In this document: piece by piece, positions 1 to 6,313 of the stretch | Layout of the letters: each line of letters opens with the position of its first letter | Numbering within the stretch: position 1 is the first letter of the stretch | From: an uncultured Ruminococcus sp. | GTDB taxonomy: Bacteria; Bacillota; Clostridia; Oscillospirales; Acutalibacteraceae | Direction of reading: 5' to 3' | Length of the DNA stretch: 6,935 nt | Assembly: GCA_902773245.1 (NCBI GenBank) | Contig: CACYDY010000037.1 | Location: 1-6,935, forward strand | The notes under the pieces: model-generated | What the model was told of the DNA's origin: nothing | Seen by the model: only the letters and a program-made list of their open reading frames with translations | Database searches by the model: none | Position numbers and translations under genes: made by a program

Positions 1-1068
1 GATCTTGCGGACGCTCTCGGTCTGAAAGCGTGCGAATCCGAAATAGAGCAGCTTGAATACAAAGCAGCCGAACCCGGCTTTTGGGACGATATGGAAAATT
101 CCCAGAAAATTCTTCAAAGAACCGGCGTTCTTAAAAATAAGGTCAACAACTACAATCAGCTTGTCAGCGACTATGAGGACACTCTTGCTCTGATTGAGCT
201 TGGAAATGAAGAAGAGGACGAGTCTATCCTGGAAGAGGCGCAGTCCGACTATGAAAAGGTCAAATCAAATCTTGAAGCTCAAAGACTTTCTACTCTTCTC
301 ACCGGAGAATATGACAAAAATAATGCTATCCTCACTTTCCACGCAGGAAGCGGCGGAACAGAGGCGCAGGACTGGGCAGAAATGCTTTACAGAATGTATG
401 GACGCTGGGCTGAAAGACATAACTTTAAGGTCAAAACCATCGACTACCTGGACGGAGATACGGCAGGTCTTAAAAGCGCCGTTATCCTTGTCGAGGGTGA
501 AAACGCTTACGGATATCTGAAAAGCGAAGCCGGCGTTCACAGACTTGTCAGAATTTCTCCGTTCGACAGCTCCGGCCGCAGACAGACCTCCTTTGCTTCG
601 CTTGAGGTAATGCCGGAGATCGAGAAAAACACAAGCATTACCATTCCGGCAGAGGATATCAAAATGGACGTTTACCGTTCAAGCGGCGCCGGCGGACAGA
701 AGGTCAACAAGACTTCATCTGCCGTTCGTCTTACGCATATCCCGACGGGTATCGTTGTTGCGTCCCAGGTTGAACGAAACCAATTCCAAAACAGAGAAAT
801 TGCAATGCAAATGCTTATCTCCAAGCTCGTTGAGATCAAGGAGAAAGAGCACCTCGAAAAAATTGAGGATATTAAGGGCGTTCAAAAAGAGATTTCTTGG
901 GGAAGCCAGATCCGTTCCTATGTTTTCATGCCATACACACTTGCAAAGGATCACAGAACAAAATTCGAATCCGCTAATATTCAAGCCGTTATGGACGGTG
1001 AGATCGACGGATTTATCAATGCTTATCTGAAAGCCGAAAGTCAGGGAACACTTGACGGCGGCGAATAA
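1..1068 (+). CDS. prfB: Peptide chain release factor 2 (RF2), 5' end cut by the window edge
   Basis: RF2 recognises UGA and UAA stop codons in the ribosomal A site and triggers hydrolysis of peptidyl-tRNA in the cytoplasm. The frame is open from base 1, so the gene starts left of the window; 355 residues are present, and by comparison with B. subtilis RF2 about 20 N-terminal residues are missing. The first ATG in this frame (91) is internal: the residues before it, ending EPGFWDD, match the conserved PEFWND region of RF2. Domain 2 carries the SPF stop-recognition tripeptide (556-564) that distinguishes RF2 from the PxT of RF1. The GGQ catalytic tripeptide is at 691-699, followed by KVN instead of the more usual HVN. 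The C-terminal domain is complete (GWGSQIRSYV-like motif as SWGSQIRSYVF, then KDHRTKFE) and ends at TAA. No in-frame stop occurs where the programmed frameshift normally lies. A strong terminator follows directly. Confidence 0.97.
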   Translation, partial: DLADALGLKACESEIEQLEYKAAEPGFWDDMENSQKILQRTGVLKNKVNNYNQLVSDYEDTLALIELGNEEEDESILEEAQSDYEKVKSNLEAQRLSTLLTGEYDKNNAILTFHAGSGGTEAQDWAEMLYRMYGRWAERHNFKVKTIDYLDGDTAGLKSAVILVEGENAYGYLKSEAGVHRLVRISPFDSSGRRQTSFASLEVMPEIEKNTSITIPAEDIKMDVYRSSGAGGQKVNKTSSAVRLTHIPTGIVVASQVERNQFQNREIAMQMLISKLVEIKEKEHLEKIEDIKGVQKEISWGSQIRSYVFMPYTLAKDHRTKFESANIQAVMDGEIDGFINAYLKAESQGTLDGGE

Positions 1069-1074
1069 TAAAAC

Positions 1075-1117
1075 AAACCGTAGTCTTACAATTTTTAAAG
1101 ACTACGGTTTTATTTTT
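1075..1117 (+). terminator. Rho-independent terminator of prfB
   Basis: A perfect 13-bp inverted repeat (arms 1075-1087 and 1098-1110, AAACCGTAGTCTT and its complement) encloses a 10-nt loop. The right arm runs into a T-rich tract, TTTTATTTTT. It starts 6 bases after the prfB stop, so it should end the prfB transcript and separate it from nrdR. Confidence 0.92.
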
Positions 1118-1127
1118 GTAACAATTA

Positions 1128-1156
1128 TTGAAAAATTTTAAGAAATATAGTAATAT
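1128..1156 (+). promoter_or_regulatory. Candidate sigma-A promoter for nrdR
   Basis: TTGAAA (1128-1133) and TAATAT (1151-1156) are separated by 17 bases in very AT-rich DNA, just after the prfB terminator. This would give a leader of roughly 70 nt before nrdR. A weaker alternative is TTGAAT (1182-1187) with TACATA (1204-1209) and a 16-base spacer. I found no convincing NrdR box here, so autoregulation is not supported by the sequence. The promoter call rests only on consensus match and position. Confidence 0.35.
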
Positions 1157-1222
1157 AAATATATTAAAATCTTTGACTTAATTGAATTGTGCGATCTTGG
1201 CTTTACATAACTAAAAAATATT

Positions 1223-1229
1223 GGGAGGG
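1223..1229 (+). promoter_or_regulatory. Ribosome binding site deciding the nrdR start
   Basis: GGGAGGG lies 6 bases before ATG 1236. A TTG-initiated reading (1221) would place this Shine-Dalgarno inside the coding sequence, so ATG 1236 is the start, giving the MKCPYC N-terminus expected for NrdR. Confidence 0.85.
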
Positions 1230-1235
1230 AACATT

Positions 1236-1691
1236 ATGAAATGTCCGTATTGTTCTTATGAAGACAGCAAGGTTATCGACTCCCGTTCTGCCGATGACGG
1301 CGCGAGGATCAGACGCAGAAGAGAATGCACCCACTGCGGCAAACGTTTCACCACACATGAAACTATCGAAAATATCCCTATCATTGTTGTCAAAAGCGAC
1401 AAGACACGTGAACCTTTTGACAGATCAAAGCTTATCAAAGGACTGCTCAAGGCGTGTGAAAAACGTCCCGTTCCGATAGAAACCGTTGAGGGCATTGCAA
1501 AAGATATTGAAACTAAGCTCCAAAACACTTTGGAGCGTGAGGTATCCTCAAAAAAGATAGGCGAGCTTGCAATGGATTCTCTCAGAATTGTTGACGAGGT
1601 TTCTTACGTAAGGTTTGCGTCGGTCTACAGACAGTTCAAGGATATCAATACATTTATGGAAGAACTTAACAAGCTTCTCGCCGAACGATAA
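1236..1691 (+). CDS. nrdR: Transcriptional repressor NrdR
   Basis: NrdR represses ribonucleotide reductase genes by binding NrdR boxes in their promoters, with activity set by ATP or dATP bound to its ATP-cone. The protein is 151 residues, typical for the family. The N-terminal zinc ribbon is intact: C3 and C6 (CPYC) pair with C31 and C34 (CTHC), with the basic stretch RIRRRREC between them, followed by GKRFTTHE. The ATP-cone follows at about residues 49-139, beginning IIVVKSDKTREPFDRSKL and ending near the family signature VYRQFKD (130-136). The gene appears monocistronic: a terminator precedes its own promoter region and another follows its stop. No ribonucleotide reductase gene is in the window, so its targets lie elsewhere. 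In many Firmicutes nrdR sits by other housekeeping genes, so this context is unremarkable. Confidence 0.97.
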   Translation: MKCPYCSYEDSKVIDSRSADDGARIRRRRECTHCGKRFTTHETIENIPIIVVKSDKTREPFDRSKLIKGLLKACEKRPVPIETVEGIAKDIETKLQNTLEREVSSKKIGELAMDSLRIVDEVSYVRFASVYRQFKDINTFMEELNKLLAER

Positions 1692-1697
1692 AGCATC

Positions 1698-1730
1698 GAA
1701 CCCCCTTTCACTGTAAAAGGGGGTTCTTTA
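1698..1730 (+). terminator. Rho-independent terminator of nrdR
   Basis: A perfect 11-bp GC-rich stem (1698-1708 GAACCCCCTTT, 1716-1726 AAAGGGGGTTC) with a 7-nt loop begins 6 bases after the nrdR stop and is followed by a short T-rich run (CTTTAATT). The tract is weak on the plus strand. On the minus strand no T-run follows the hairpin, so it is probably not a good terminator for the converging parC transcript, though the stem alone could slow polymerase. Confidence 0.85.
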
Positions 1731-1831
1731 ATTCATTCAAAAAACAAATCATTATCCTTGAGGTCATCTTTCATAATCTGTTGCCAAGCCGCTGAAATGC
1801 TAATAAAATCACCGTTCACAACTTAAGATAA

Positions 1832-1850
1832 AAAGTCTGATCAAAACTTT
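1832..1850 (-). terminator. Weak candidate terminator after the parC-like gene
   Basis: On the minus strand, 33 bases past the parC-like stop, AAAGTTT can pair with AGACTTT (7 pairs including one G-T, 5-nt loop), and the right arm runs into TTTTTA. The stem is AT-rich and thermodynamically weak, so this is only a possible end of the topoisomerase operon transcript. Confidence 0.3.
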
Positions 1851-1883
1851 ATATGCTAAATCTTTTAAATTTCGTGTAAAATA

Positions 1884-4127
1884 TCAAACCTCTAACTTGA
1901 GCTGGAGATTTTCAGCCTCTTCGCCCGACGGCAGCGCTCCGAGAGTCGGCAGCGTCTTGGAACGATAACGCTTGGGGTTTACAAATTTTCCTTCTTCGTA
2001 TTTTTCAAGCTTCATCAGAACATGACCCTTTTTCAGCCTCATAGCCGCAACACCCTGAGTATTTCTCGTTGTTTTCATCGGAATAGCCCCCGAATGCAAA
2101 AGAAGCATTCTGCCCGACGTTGACGTCATGACAATGTCGCAATCCTCAGCCAGGAAAAGTATGTCCGCAAGCGGTGACTTGTCGCCGTAAGCGTTGGCAA
2201 GCTTTTTTCTGTTCGTTTTCGTTGCGTAAGCGCTGAGCGGAACCTTTGCCAGCTTTCCGTTTTCAAATCCAAAAAGCATAAAGCCGTCATAGTCCTTGGT
2301 AACTATCATCGAAACAGGAACTTCCTCTTCGTCCATGCCAAGCTTTGCCGCTACAAATTCTCCCAAAACGCTCGCTTTTGTGTCGGGAAAATCTGCCGCT
2401 TTCGATTTGTAAACCTGACACTTGTTCGTGAAAAACAACAGGTCGGCTGTATTTGTGGATTCATAGCTTTGATAAATGCTGTCGCCCTCTTTGAGCTTTT
2501 GTTCGCCGCTCATTCGCAGTGACTGGGGCGTTATCTTTTTGAAGTAGCCCTCTTTTGTGAAGTACAAATGTACGTTGTAGTCGGGTATTTCGGGAGTTAT
2601 CTCAACGTCCTTTATCTCTTCGGGATCAATCAAAGATGTAACCCTGTCTTTTCCGTATTTCTTTGCAGCGTCTTTCAACTCGGAAACTATAATATTCTTG
2701 ACCTTGACCTTGCTTGCAAGAATAGCCTTCAGATCATTGATCTCCTTTTCGAGATCTTCGATCTCCTTGGTACGTTTCAGAATGTATTCTCTGTTCAGAT
2801 GACGCAGCTTGATCTCAGCCACGTATTCCGCCTGAACCTCGTCAATACCGAAGCCTATCATAAGATTCGGCACAACCTCTGTTTCTTCGGCGGTTTCACG
2901 AACTATTTTTATCGCCTTGTCAATGTCGAGAAGTATTTTTTCAAGACCTTTCAAAAGGTGCATTTTGCTTTGCTTTTTTTCAAGATCATACGCCGTTCTT
3001 CTGCGGACACATTCAACTCTGAATGCTATCCACTCTTCAAGCAGCGGCTTCACTCCCAAAACCATGGGAACACCGCCTATCAGCACATTGAAGTTGCAGG
3101 CGAAAGAATCTTCGAGCGGCGTCATTTTGTAGAGCTTCTGCATCAGGACATCGGGGTCGACATTTCTTTTCAGATCGATCGTTATTTTCAGACCGTCAAT
3201 ACCCGTTTCATCACGGACATCGGATATTTCCTTGATTTTTCCGCTTTTTACGATTTCGATGATCTTCTCGATTATCGCTTCAACCGTTGTTGTCGGGGGA
3301 ATACTCAAAATATCAATACAGTTGTAGGAGCTGTCGTATTTATATGTACCCCTGACCTTAAAGCTTCCTCGTCCCGTTTCATAAATACTTCTCAGAACAT
3401 TTAAATCATAAATTATCTGACCGCCGCCGATAAAATCAGGCGCAGGAAGAGTTGACATAACGTCATGATTTTTGTCTTTGATGATCCCGATCGTAGTTTC
3501 GCAAAGCTCCCTTAAATTAAACGAACAAATGGAGCTTGCCATTCCGACTGCAATGCCTGTGTTTGCGTTGACAAGCACCGACGGAAAGGTTGCCGGAAGC
3601 AATGTAGGTTCTTTGAGTGTGTTGTCGTAGTTATCCACAAAGTCGACGGTGTCTTTGTCAATATCCTTAAAAAGCTCGTTAGAGATCGGATCAAGCTTAG
3701 CCTCGGTGTATCTCGAAGCTGCCCACGCCATGTCACGGCTGTAAAACTTTCCGAAATTACCCTTGCTGTCAACGTAAGGGTGGAGCAGCGCTTCGTATCC
3801 CCGGCTGAGTCTTACCATAGTGTCGTATATTGCGCTGTCGCCGTGGGGATTCAGCTTCATGGTTTGACCAACTATATTTGCAGATTTTGTTCTGGTCGAA
3901 CCGAGAAGCCCCATTTTATACATTGTATAAAGAAGCTTTCTGTGAGAGGGTTTAAATCCGTCTATCTCGGGAATAGCTCTCGAAAGAATAACGCTCATCG
4001 CATACGGCATATAATTTTCCTTGATCGTGCTGACGATCTCCTGATTTACAACGTCACCCGCACCCTTGATCACACCTTTGATTTCAGGCTGAGCCGGGGT
4101 CGACTTTTCTCTTTTTTTTCTTGCCAT
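1884..4127 (-). CDS. parC: Type IIA topoisomerase A subunit, ParC-like (divergent clostridial topoisomerase IV/gyrase A family)
   Basis: This is the DNA cleavage and religation subunit, expected to form an A2B2 enzyme with the adjacent B subunit to unlink or relax chromosomal DNA. With the ATG at 4127 it has 747 residues. The breakage-reunion domain starts near residue 30 (NYMPYAMSVI, then GFKPSHRKLLYTMY). The active-site pair is R139-Y140 in AASRYTEAKL, and the DNA-intercalating isoleucine is I192 in GIAVGMAS. The QRDR-like motif is NPHGDSAIYD (93-102), retaining Ser and Asp at the positions of E. coli GyrA S83 and D87; the usual first His is Asn. The tower and coiled-coil region extends to about 510. 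The C-terminal beta-pinwheel (about 517-710) shows only about four blade-like repeats and no QRRGGKG GyrA box. This favours a topoisomerase IV role, but a second gyrase A is a possible alternative name. It lies 18 nt downstream of the B subunit and ends at TGA. Confidence 0.9.
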   Translation of the reverse strand: MARKKREKSTPAQPEIKGVIKGAGDVVNQEIVSTIKENYMPYAMSVILSRAIPEIDGFKPSHRKLLYTMYKMGLLGSTRTKSANIVGQTMKLNPHGDSAIYDTMVRLSRGYEALLHPYVDSKGNFGKFYSRDMAWAASRYTEAKLDPISNELFKDIDKDTVDFVDNYDNTLKEPTLLPATFPSVLVNANTGIAVGMASSICSFNLRELCETTIGIIKDKNHDVMSTLPAPDFIGGGQIIYDLNVLRSIYETGRGSFKVRGTYKYDSSYNCIDILSIPPTTTVEAIIEKIIEIVKSGKIKEISDVRDETGIDGLKITIDLKRNVDPDVLMQKLYKMTPLEDSFACNFNVLIGGVPMVLGVKPLLEEWIAFRVECVRRRTAYDLEKKQSKMHLLKGLEKILLDIDKAIKIVRETAEETEVVPNLMIGFGIDEVQAEYVAEIKLRHLNREYILKRTKEIEDLEKEINDLKAILASKVKVKNIIVSELKDAAKKYGKDRVTSLIDPEEIKDVEITPEIPDYNVHLYFTKEGYFKKITPQSLRMSGEQKLKEGDSIYQSYESTNTADLLFFTNKCQVYKSKAADFPDTKASVLGEFVAAKLGMDEEEVPVSMIVTKDYDGFMLFGFENGKLAKVPLSAYATKTNRKKLANAYGDKSPLADILFLAEDCDIVMTSTSGRMLLLHSGAIPMKTTRNTQGVAAMRLKKGHVLMKLEKYEEGKFVNPKRYRSKTLPTLGALPSGEEAENLQLKLEV

Positions 4128-4135
4128 AAATCTAT

Positions 4136-4140
4136 CCCCC
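4136..4140 (-). promoter_or_regulatory. Ribosome binding site deciding the parC-like start
   Basis: GGGGG on the minus strand sits 8 bases before ATG 4127 in the 18-nt gap after the parE-like stop. An in-frame ATG at 4142 overlaps this site and has no Shine-Dalgarno of its own, so initiation at 4127 (protein starting MARKKREK) is preferred, shortening the longest reading by 5 residues. Confidence 0.75.
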
Positions 4141-4145
4141 ATTCA

Positions 4146-6131
4146 TTAGCTTACGTCAAGGTTGTCGATGTAATCTGCGCCGTATTTTACTATATAGTCC
4201 TTACGTCCGCTGAGATTATCACCGAGAAGAATATCAAAAATTTCGGCGGTTTTCTCGGCGTCATCGGGCATAATTTTTATCAGTCTGCGAGTTTTTGGGT
4301 TCATTGTCGTGAGGTTCATCATATCGGGTTCATTCTCACCCAAACCTTTTGATCGCTGAACGGTAAACTTTTCTTTGCCTATTTCTTTAAGGTATTCTTC
4401 CTTTTCCTGTTCGGTGTAAGCAAAATAAATTTGATTTTTTGTAGTAATTTCATAAAGCGGTGATTCTGCTATGAAAACCTTTCCCTCTTTTATCAGTGTC
4501 GGAGTCAGACGATAAAGCATTGTCAGCAAAAGCGTTCTTATCTGAAAGCCGTCAACGTCGGCGTCGGTGCAAAGAATAATTTTATTCCACCGCAGAAGAT
4601 TAATATCAAAAAGCGAAAGATTCTTGTTGGATTTTGATGTAGTTTCCACTCCGCAGCCCAAAACCTTGAGCAGATCGGTTATTATCTCACTTTTGAAGAT
4701 CTTGTCATAATCGGCTTTCAGGCAGTTGAGAATTTTTCCCCTGATCGGCATGATAGCCTGAAAATCGGGATTGCGAGCCTGTTTGCACGCGCCGAGCGCC
4801 GAATCTCCCTCTACTATGAACAGCTCTCTTTGCGAAGTATCCTTGCTTCGGCAGTCAACGAATTTAGCGACACGGCTTGTCATATCCATATTGCTTGAGA
4901 GTGTTTTTTTAATGTCGAGTCTTGTTTTCTCTGCTTTTTCACGGCTTCTTTTGTTGATAAGAACCTGACCGGCTACTCTTTCAGCCTCGATCGGATTTTC
5001 TATAAAATAAATTTCAAGCTGGTGGCGGAGAACTTCTACCAAAGCATCTTGTATGCCTTTGTTGTTGATCGCCTTTTTGGTTTGATTTTCATAAGATGTT
5101 ACGCTCGAAAACGATGATATTACCACCACAAGGCATTCCTCGACATCGTTGAATTTTATTTTGCTTTCGCTTTTGTTGTATTTTCCGTTTTGTTTCAGAT
5201 AGGAATCTATCTGATAAACAAAAGCGTTTTTCACTGCAACTTCGTGAGCGCCCCCATGCTCAAGCCAACTGGAATTGTGGTAAAATTCCTGGGCTTTGAC
5301 CTTGTTTGAAAAAGCGACTGCAATGTTCATTTTAGCTTTATATTCGGGTTTGTCGGCTCTGTCACGAACCATTCTTTCAGCCTGCCACGACTGAACCGTT
5401 GTCAAGCCGTCGTCGCCGACGATTTCTTTGACATGATCGACAATACCGTTATCATAAACAAACTCCCTGGTATCGAAGCCCTTGCCGTTCTGAACACGGA
5501 AAATAAACTTTATGCCTGCGTTAACTATTGCCTGACGGCGGATAATATCGGTAAAATATTCAACAGGAATATCAATATCGGTAAAAACGTCCAGATCGGG
5601 TCGCCAGCGGATTTTTGTACCCGTATCCTTTTTGTCGTAGGAGGTCTTTTTCAGACCGCCGACATTTTCTCCTTTTTCGAAACGGAGAGTATATCTTTTT
5701 TTGTCACGTCTTATATCAACGTCCATGAACTCCGAAGAATACTGCGTCGAACAAAGTCCAAGACCGTTAAGACCGAGTGAATATTCATAATTTTCACCCT
5801 CGCTGTTGTTATATTTTCCGCCTGCATAAAGCTCACAGAACACAAGCTCCCAATTATACTTTTGTTCACCGTTGTTAAAGTCTACGGGAATACCTCTGCC
5901 GTGGTCTTCTACCTCTATTGATTTATCCGAATAGTATGTCACGGTGATAGACTTTCCATAGCCCTCTCTCGCTTCGTCGATAGAGTTTGAAAGTATCTCA
6001 AAAAACGAATGCTCACAGCCCTCAAGTCCGTCCGAGCCGAAAATAACGGCAGGTCTTTTTCTGACTCTGTCGGCGCCCTTGAGCGAAACTATACTTTCGT
6101 TGTCATACTCGGGTATTTTTTTTCTTGCCAT
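4146..6131 (-). CDS. parE: Type IIA topoisomerase B subunit, ParE-like (divergent clostridial topoisomerase IV/gyrase B family)
   Basis: This is the ATPase and TOPRIM subunit, which binds and hydrolyses ATP to drive strand passage by the A subunit encoded downstream. At 661 residues it has ParE-like length and lacks the large insert of proteobacterial GyrB. The GHKL ATPase domain shows E45 and N49 (FEILSNSIDEA), D76 and R79 (EDHGRGIP), a glycine-rich lid LGLNGLG (119-125), and the transducer QTK with K352. The TOPRIM domain shows EGDSA (E441), PIRGKILN, and DADVDG with D523, D525 and D527. The C-terminal QRSKGLGE motif (592-599) is close to the QRYKGLGE of GyrB/ParE. Departures from the usual motifs are S48 for Asp, N122 for the lid His, and DGFQIR for DGSHIR. 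AGAGGA lies about 9-10 bases before ATG 6131. It heads a parE-parC operon. The symbol is a best guess; some annotations would call it a second gyrB. Confidence 0.9.
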   Translation of the reverse strand: MARKKIPEYDNESIVSLKGADRVRKRPAVIFGSDGLEGCEHSFFEILSNSIDEAREGYGKSITVTYYSDKSIEVEDHGRGIPVDFNNGEQKYNWELVFCELYAGGKYNNSEGENYEYSLGLNGLGLCSTQYSSEFMDVDIRRDKKRYTLRFEKGENVGGLKKTSYDKKDTGTKIRWRPDLDVFTDIDIPVEYFTDIIRRQAIVNAGIKFIFRVQNGKGFDTREFVYDNGIVDHVKEIVGDDGLTTVQSWQAERMVRDRADKPEYKAKMNIAVAFSNKVKAQEFYHNSSWLEHGGAHEVAVKNAFVYQIDSYLKQNGKYNKSESKIKFNDVEECLVVVISSFSSVTSYENQTKKAINNKGIQDALVEVLRHQLEIYFIENPIEAERVAGQVLINKRSREKAEKTRLDIKKTLSSNMDMTSRVAKFVDCRSKDTSQRELFIVEGDSALGACKQARNPDFQAIMPIRGKILNCLKADYDKIFKSEIITDLLKVLGCGVETTSKSNKNLSLFDINLLRWNKIILCTDADVDGFQIRTLLLTMLYRLTPTLIKEGKVFIAESPLYEITTKNQIYFAYTEQEKEEYLKEIGKEKFTVQRSKGLGENEPDMMNLTTMNPKTRRLIKIMPDDAEKTAEIFDILLGDNLSGRKDYIVKYGADYIDNLDVS

Positions 6132-6140
6132 TTGTTCTAT

Positions 6141-6148
6141 TCCTCTTC
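6141..6148 (-). promoter_or_regulatory. Ribosome binding site of the parE-like gene
   Basis: GAAGAGGA on the minus strand is 9 bases before ATG 6131 and supports that start. Further upstream, TATAGA (6174-6179) could be a -10 element, but no good -35 hexamer lies at 16-18 bases, so I do not call a promoter. The 182-bp spacer between this gene and the acetyltransferase holds nothing else I can support. Confidence 0.65.
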
Positions 6149-6313
6149 TTCAATTTACTTTGTATTTAGCAGATCTATAAACACTATGCACGATTTAATC
6201 ACTTTTGTCTGTCGATCCTAATGGGTTCTGTTTTAGATTGTTGACGTCACATATATTCCCTGCATTCGAATACCATACTTTCTTCAGCTATGGAAATTGG
6301 TTCCTTAAATATA

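Noticed and set aside
91..93. ATG 91 as the start of prfB
   Set aside because: The frame is open to base 1, and the residues before ATG 91 match conserved RF2 sequence, so the true start lies outside the window.
1221..1235. TTG 1221 as a longer start for nrdR
   Set aside because: It would place the strong GGGAGGG ribosome binding site inside the coding region, and NrdR proteins begin MKCPYC.
1698..1726. Bidirectional terminator serving parC as well as nrdR
   Set aside because: On the minus strand the hairpin is followed by GATGCTTTATCG with no T-run, so the sequence supports only the plus-strand role.
2568..3404. 278-codon plus-strand open frame opposite the parC-like gene
   Set aside because: It is antisense to a well-conserved topoisomerase coding region, its translation resembles no family I know, and it has no ribosome binding site. 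It is a shadow of the real gene.
3780..4352. 190-codon plus-strand open frame across the parE-parC junction
   Set aside because: It is antisense to two conserved genes, and its composition fits a reverse-strand shadow.
6242..6249. TGACGTCA palindrome upstream of the parE-like gene
   Set aside because: An 8-base palindrome is expected by chance at this scale, and no matching second site or adjacent promoter was found.
6241..6269. TTGACG as a plus-strand -35 element
   Set aside because: No acceptable -10 follows at 16-18 bases, and it would drive only antisense transcription into the acetyltransferase gene.
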